Below the pieces are notes generated by a model. That model saw only the letters and a program-made list of their open reading frames with translations. It had not been told where the DNA came from and did not search any database. A program made the translations under genes and the position numbers. Shown piece after piece: positions 62,762 to 64,000 of a stretch of 64,000 nucleotides of DNA. The first letter of the stretch is position 1, and each line of letters starts with the position of its first letter. The stretch comes from Sedimentibacter acidaminivorans (GTDB lineage: Bacteria; Bacillota; Clostridia; Tissierellales; Sedimentibacteraceae). The DNA lies in contig NZ_JAGGKS010000010.1 of NCBI RefSeq assembly GCF_017873955.1, positions 1 to 64,000 of the forward strand, in the 5' to 3' direction.

Positions 62762-64000
62762 TTAATTTTTGATGGTTACATTATATTCTTCTAGCCAAGT
62801 ATTTATTTGAATAAAATATGCAATTAACTGAGGTCCTGTCATTAACTGTCCATACCATGGAACTTTAAATGACTTTCCGCCAGTATCAACAATTTCTTTT
62901 ATATTATTGCGCTCAATTAATTCAAATATTGGAGCTTTTTTGTTGTCTAAAATTTTTGTAGCTAAATTTTGAACTGCATTTGTATAATCAACATGATGAG
63001 TTTTGGGATAAGGACTTTTTTTCCTTTCGATAATTTCCTCGGGTAAGATTCCCTTTAAAGCTTCTCTTAACAATCCTTTTTCTCGTCCTTTATAAAATTT
63101 ATATTCATTTGGGATGTTAAAGCAGTATTCTACAAGTCTATAATCAGCAAATGGAACTCTAACTTCTAAACTGTTCCACATACTCATCCTATCCTTTCTG
63201 TTAAGTAATGTCATCATAAACCATTTGATATTTAAATAAAATAGTTCTCTCATTCTTGATTCTTCCTTAGATTCTCCTTTTAGTTTAGGTACTTGTTTAA
63301 TAGTATCACTATATCTTTGAGCAACGTACTCCTCTAATGGTAAATTGTATAGATTTTTATTTAGTATATTTTTACGTTCCTTGGTTGATTTAGACCATGG
63401 AAATGTAGTTGCGTTTATGTCTTCTGAACGAGTAAACCACGGATACCCTCCGAAAATTTCATCAGCACACTCACCTGAAAGTGCTACTGTAGAGGTTTTC
63501 TTTATTTCCTTGCAAAATAACAGTAGAGAAGAATCAATGTCAGCCATGCCAGGTAAATCATTTGCTCTTACAGCATCTGTTAATGCTTCTGTTAGTTTGA
63601 AATTATCAAGAATAATCGTATGGTGATTGCTACCGATGTATTCTGACATCTTTTCTGCATATACTTGATCAGATGATGGTTGAAACAAATTTGATTTGAA
63701 ATACTTATCATTATCTTTATAATCAATAGAGAAAGTATCTAATTTTCCCCGTCCATTTTTATTGTAATAGTTTGCTGATATTGCAGAGATAGCACTTGAA
63801 TCAAGTCCGCCTGATAAAAACGTACAAAGAGGTACATCTGATACTAATTGTCTTTCTATAGCATCAATTAATAGATTTTTAGTAGTATCTCTAGTTTGTT
63901 CAAAGGTTTCCTCATTATGAACAGCTTCTAGTTTCCAATATTCAGTTATTTTACAAACTCCATCTTTGTATAATAGGTGGTGAGCAGGTGGAATTTCATT
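62762..64000 (-). CDS. asnB: Asparagine synthetase (glutamine-hydrolysing), C-terminal part
   Basis: The frame stays open to the right edge, so 412 residues of the C-terminal side are seen and the N-terminal glutaminase domain lies outside. The PP-loop FLSGGLDSSAIS and later LSGECADEIFGGYPWF define the ATP-pyrophosphatase synthetase domain. It forms asparagine from aspartate using glutamine ammonia. An internal TTG could be mistaken for a start, but the upstream codons clearly continue the protein. Confidence 0.93.
   Translation of the reverse strand, partial: NEIPPAHHLLYKDGVCKITEYWKLEAVHNEETFEQTRDTTKNLLIDAIERQLVSDVPLCTFLSGGLDSSAISAISANYYNKNGRGKLDTFSIDYKDNDKYFKSNLFQPSSDQVYAEKMSEYIGSNHHTIILDNFKLTEALTDAVRANDLPGMADIDSSLLLFCKEIKKTSTVALSGECADEIFGGYPWFTRSEDINATTFPWSKSTKERKNILNKNLYNLPLEEYVAQRYSDTIKQVPKLKGESKEESRMRELFYLNIKWFMMTLLNRKDRMSMWNSLEVRVPFADYRLVEYCFNIPNEYKFYKGREKGLLREALKGILPEEIIERKKSPYPKTHHVDYTNAVQNLATKILDNKKAPIFELIERNNIKEIVDTGGKSFKVPWYGQLMTGPQLIAYFIQINTWLEEYNVTIKN

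Noticed and set aside
62762-63688. asnB as a complete 308-residue gene starting at an internal TTG
   Set aside because: Codons upstream continue asparagine synthetase, including the SGGLDSS loop, without a stop to the window edge.

Overview
The window looks like a chromosomal segment of a low-GC, endospore-forming Firmicute, most likely a clostridial or Tissierellia-type anaerobe. Evidence for this: strongly AT-rich DNA, Shine-Dalgarno sites of the GGAGG type, frequent TTG and GTG starts, two T-box leaders, and a large set of sporulation and germination genes (gpr, spoIIP, spoIIAA, spoIIAB, spoVAC/AD/AE, yunB, spoVG, spoVT). I could not run a database search, so the genus is not fixed.

Layout. 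1-2645: the end of an rRNA operon (23S tail, 5S) followed by 22 tightly packed tRNA genes and a terminator. 2722-11930: an RNase H-like exonuclease, then the conserved block comEC (split by a frameshift), holA, rpsT (opposite strand), gpr, spoIIP, lepA. 12034-16743: lemA plus a TPM-domain gene, an acidic orphan protein, a metallo-beta-lactamase-fold protein and a DEAD-box RNA helicase. 16751-21412: T-box-controlled thrS, uridine phosphorylase and a MATE transporter. 21673-24577: a small membrane protein and a two-component system. 24712-27537: spoIIAA-spoIIAB, then a terminator where sigF would be expected, then a 39-residue membrane peptide and spoVAC-AD-AE. 27650-33691: a class A penicillin-binding protein, yunB and two related surface-type proteins, one carrying a long, nearly perfect VGL-rich tandem repeat. 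33848-36591: hflX, an IMPACT-family gene and yebC.

36600-40625 is the accessory part of the window: an apparently intact tyrosine recombinase, a helicase missing its N-terminal half, a cluster of strong hairpins, a beta-sandwich protein, a decayed HNH nuclease and a decayed second integrase. A short imperfect repeat flanks it. A GH18 hydrolase follows. 41955-46198: a Crp/Fnr-type regulator divergent from an E1alpha-E1beta-E2 2-oxoacid (acetoin-type) dehydrogenase operon without E3. 46298-51886: mntP, T-box-controlled leuS, free methionine sulfoxide reductase, a DUF4397 protein and an Asp/Glu racemase. 51998-60776: purR, spoVG, glmU, pth, mfd, a PrsA/SurA-type lipoprotein and spoVT, the familiar Bacillus-type order but lacking prs. 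60953-64000: a beta-CASP nuclease, a perfect 30-bp inverted repeat and the C-terminal part of an asparagine synthetase that runs off the window.

Most of the window is housekeeping and sporulation DNA. The parts most worth a second look are the sigF-less spoIIA/spoVA junction, the repeat-bearing surface protein with its DUF6385-like neighbour, the decaying integrase island with its hairpin cluster, the frameshifted comEC, and the palindromic repeat related to two terminators elsewhere in the window.
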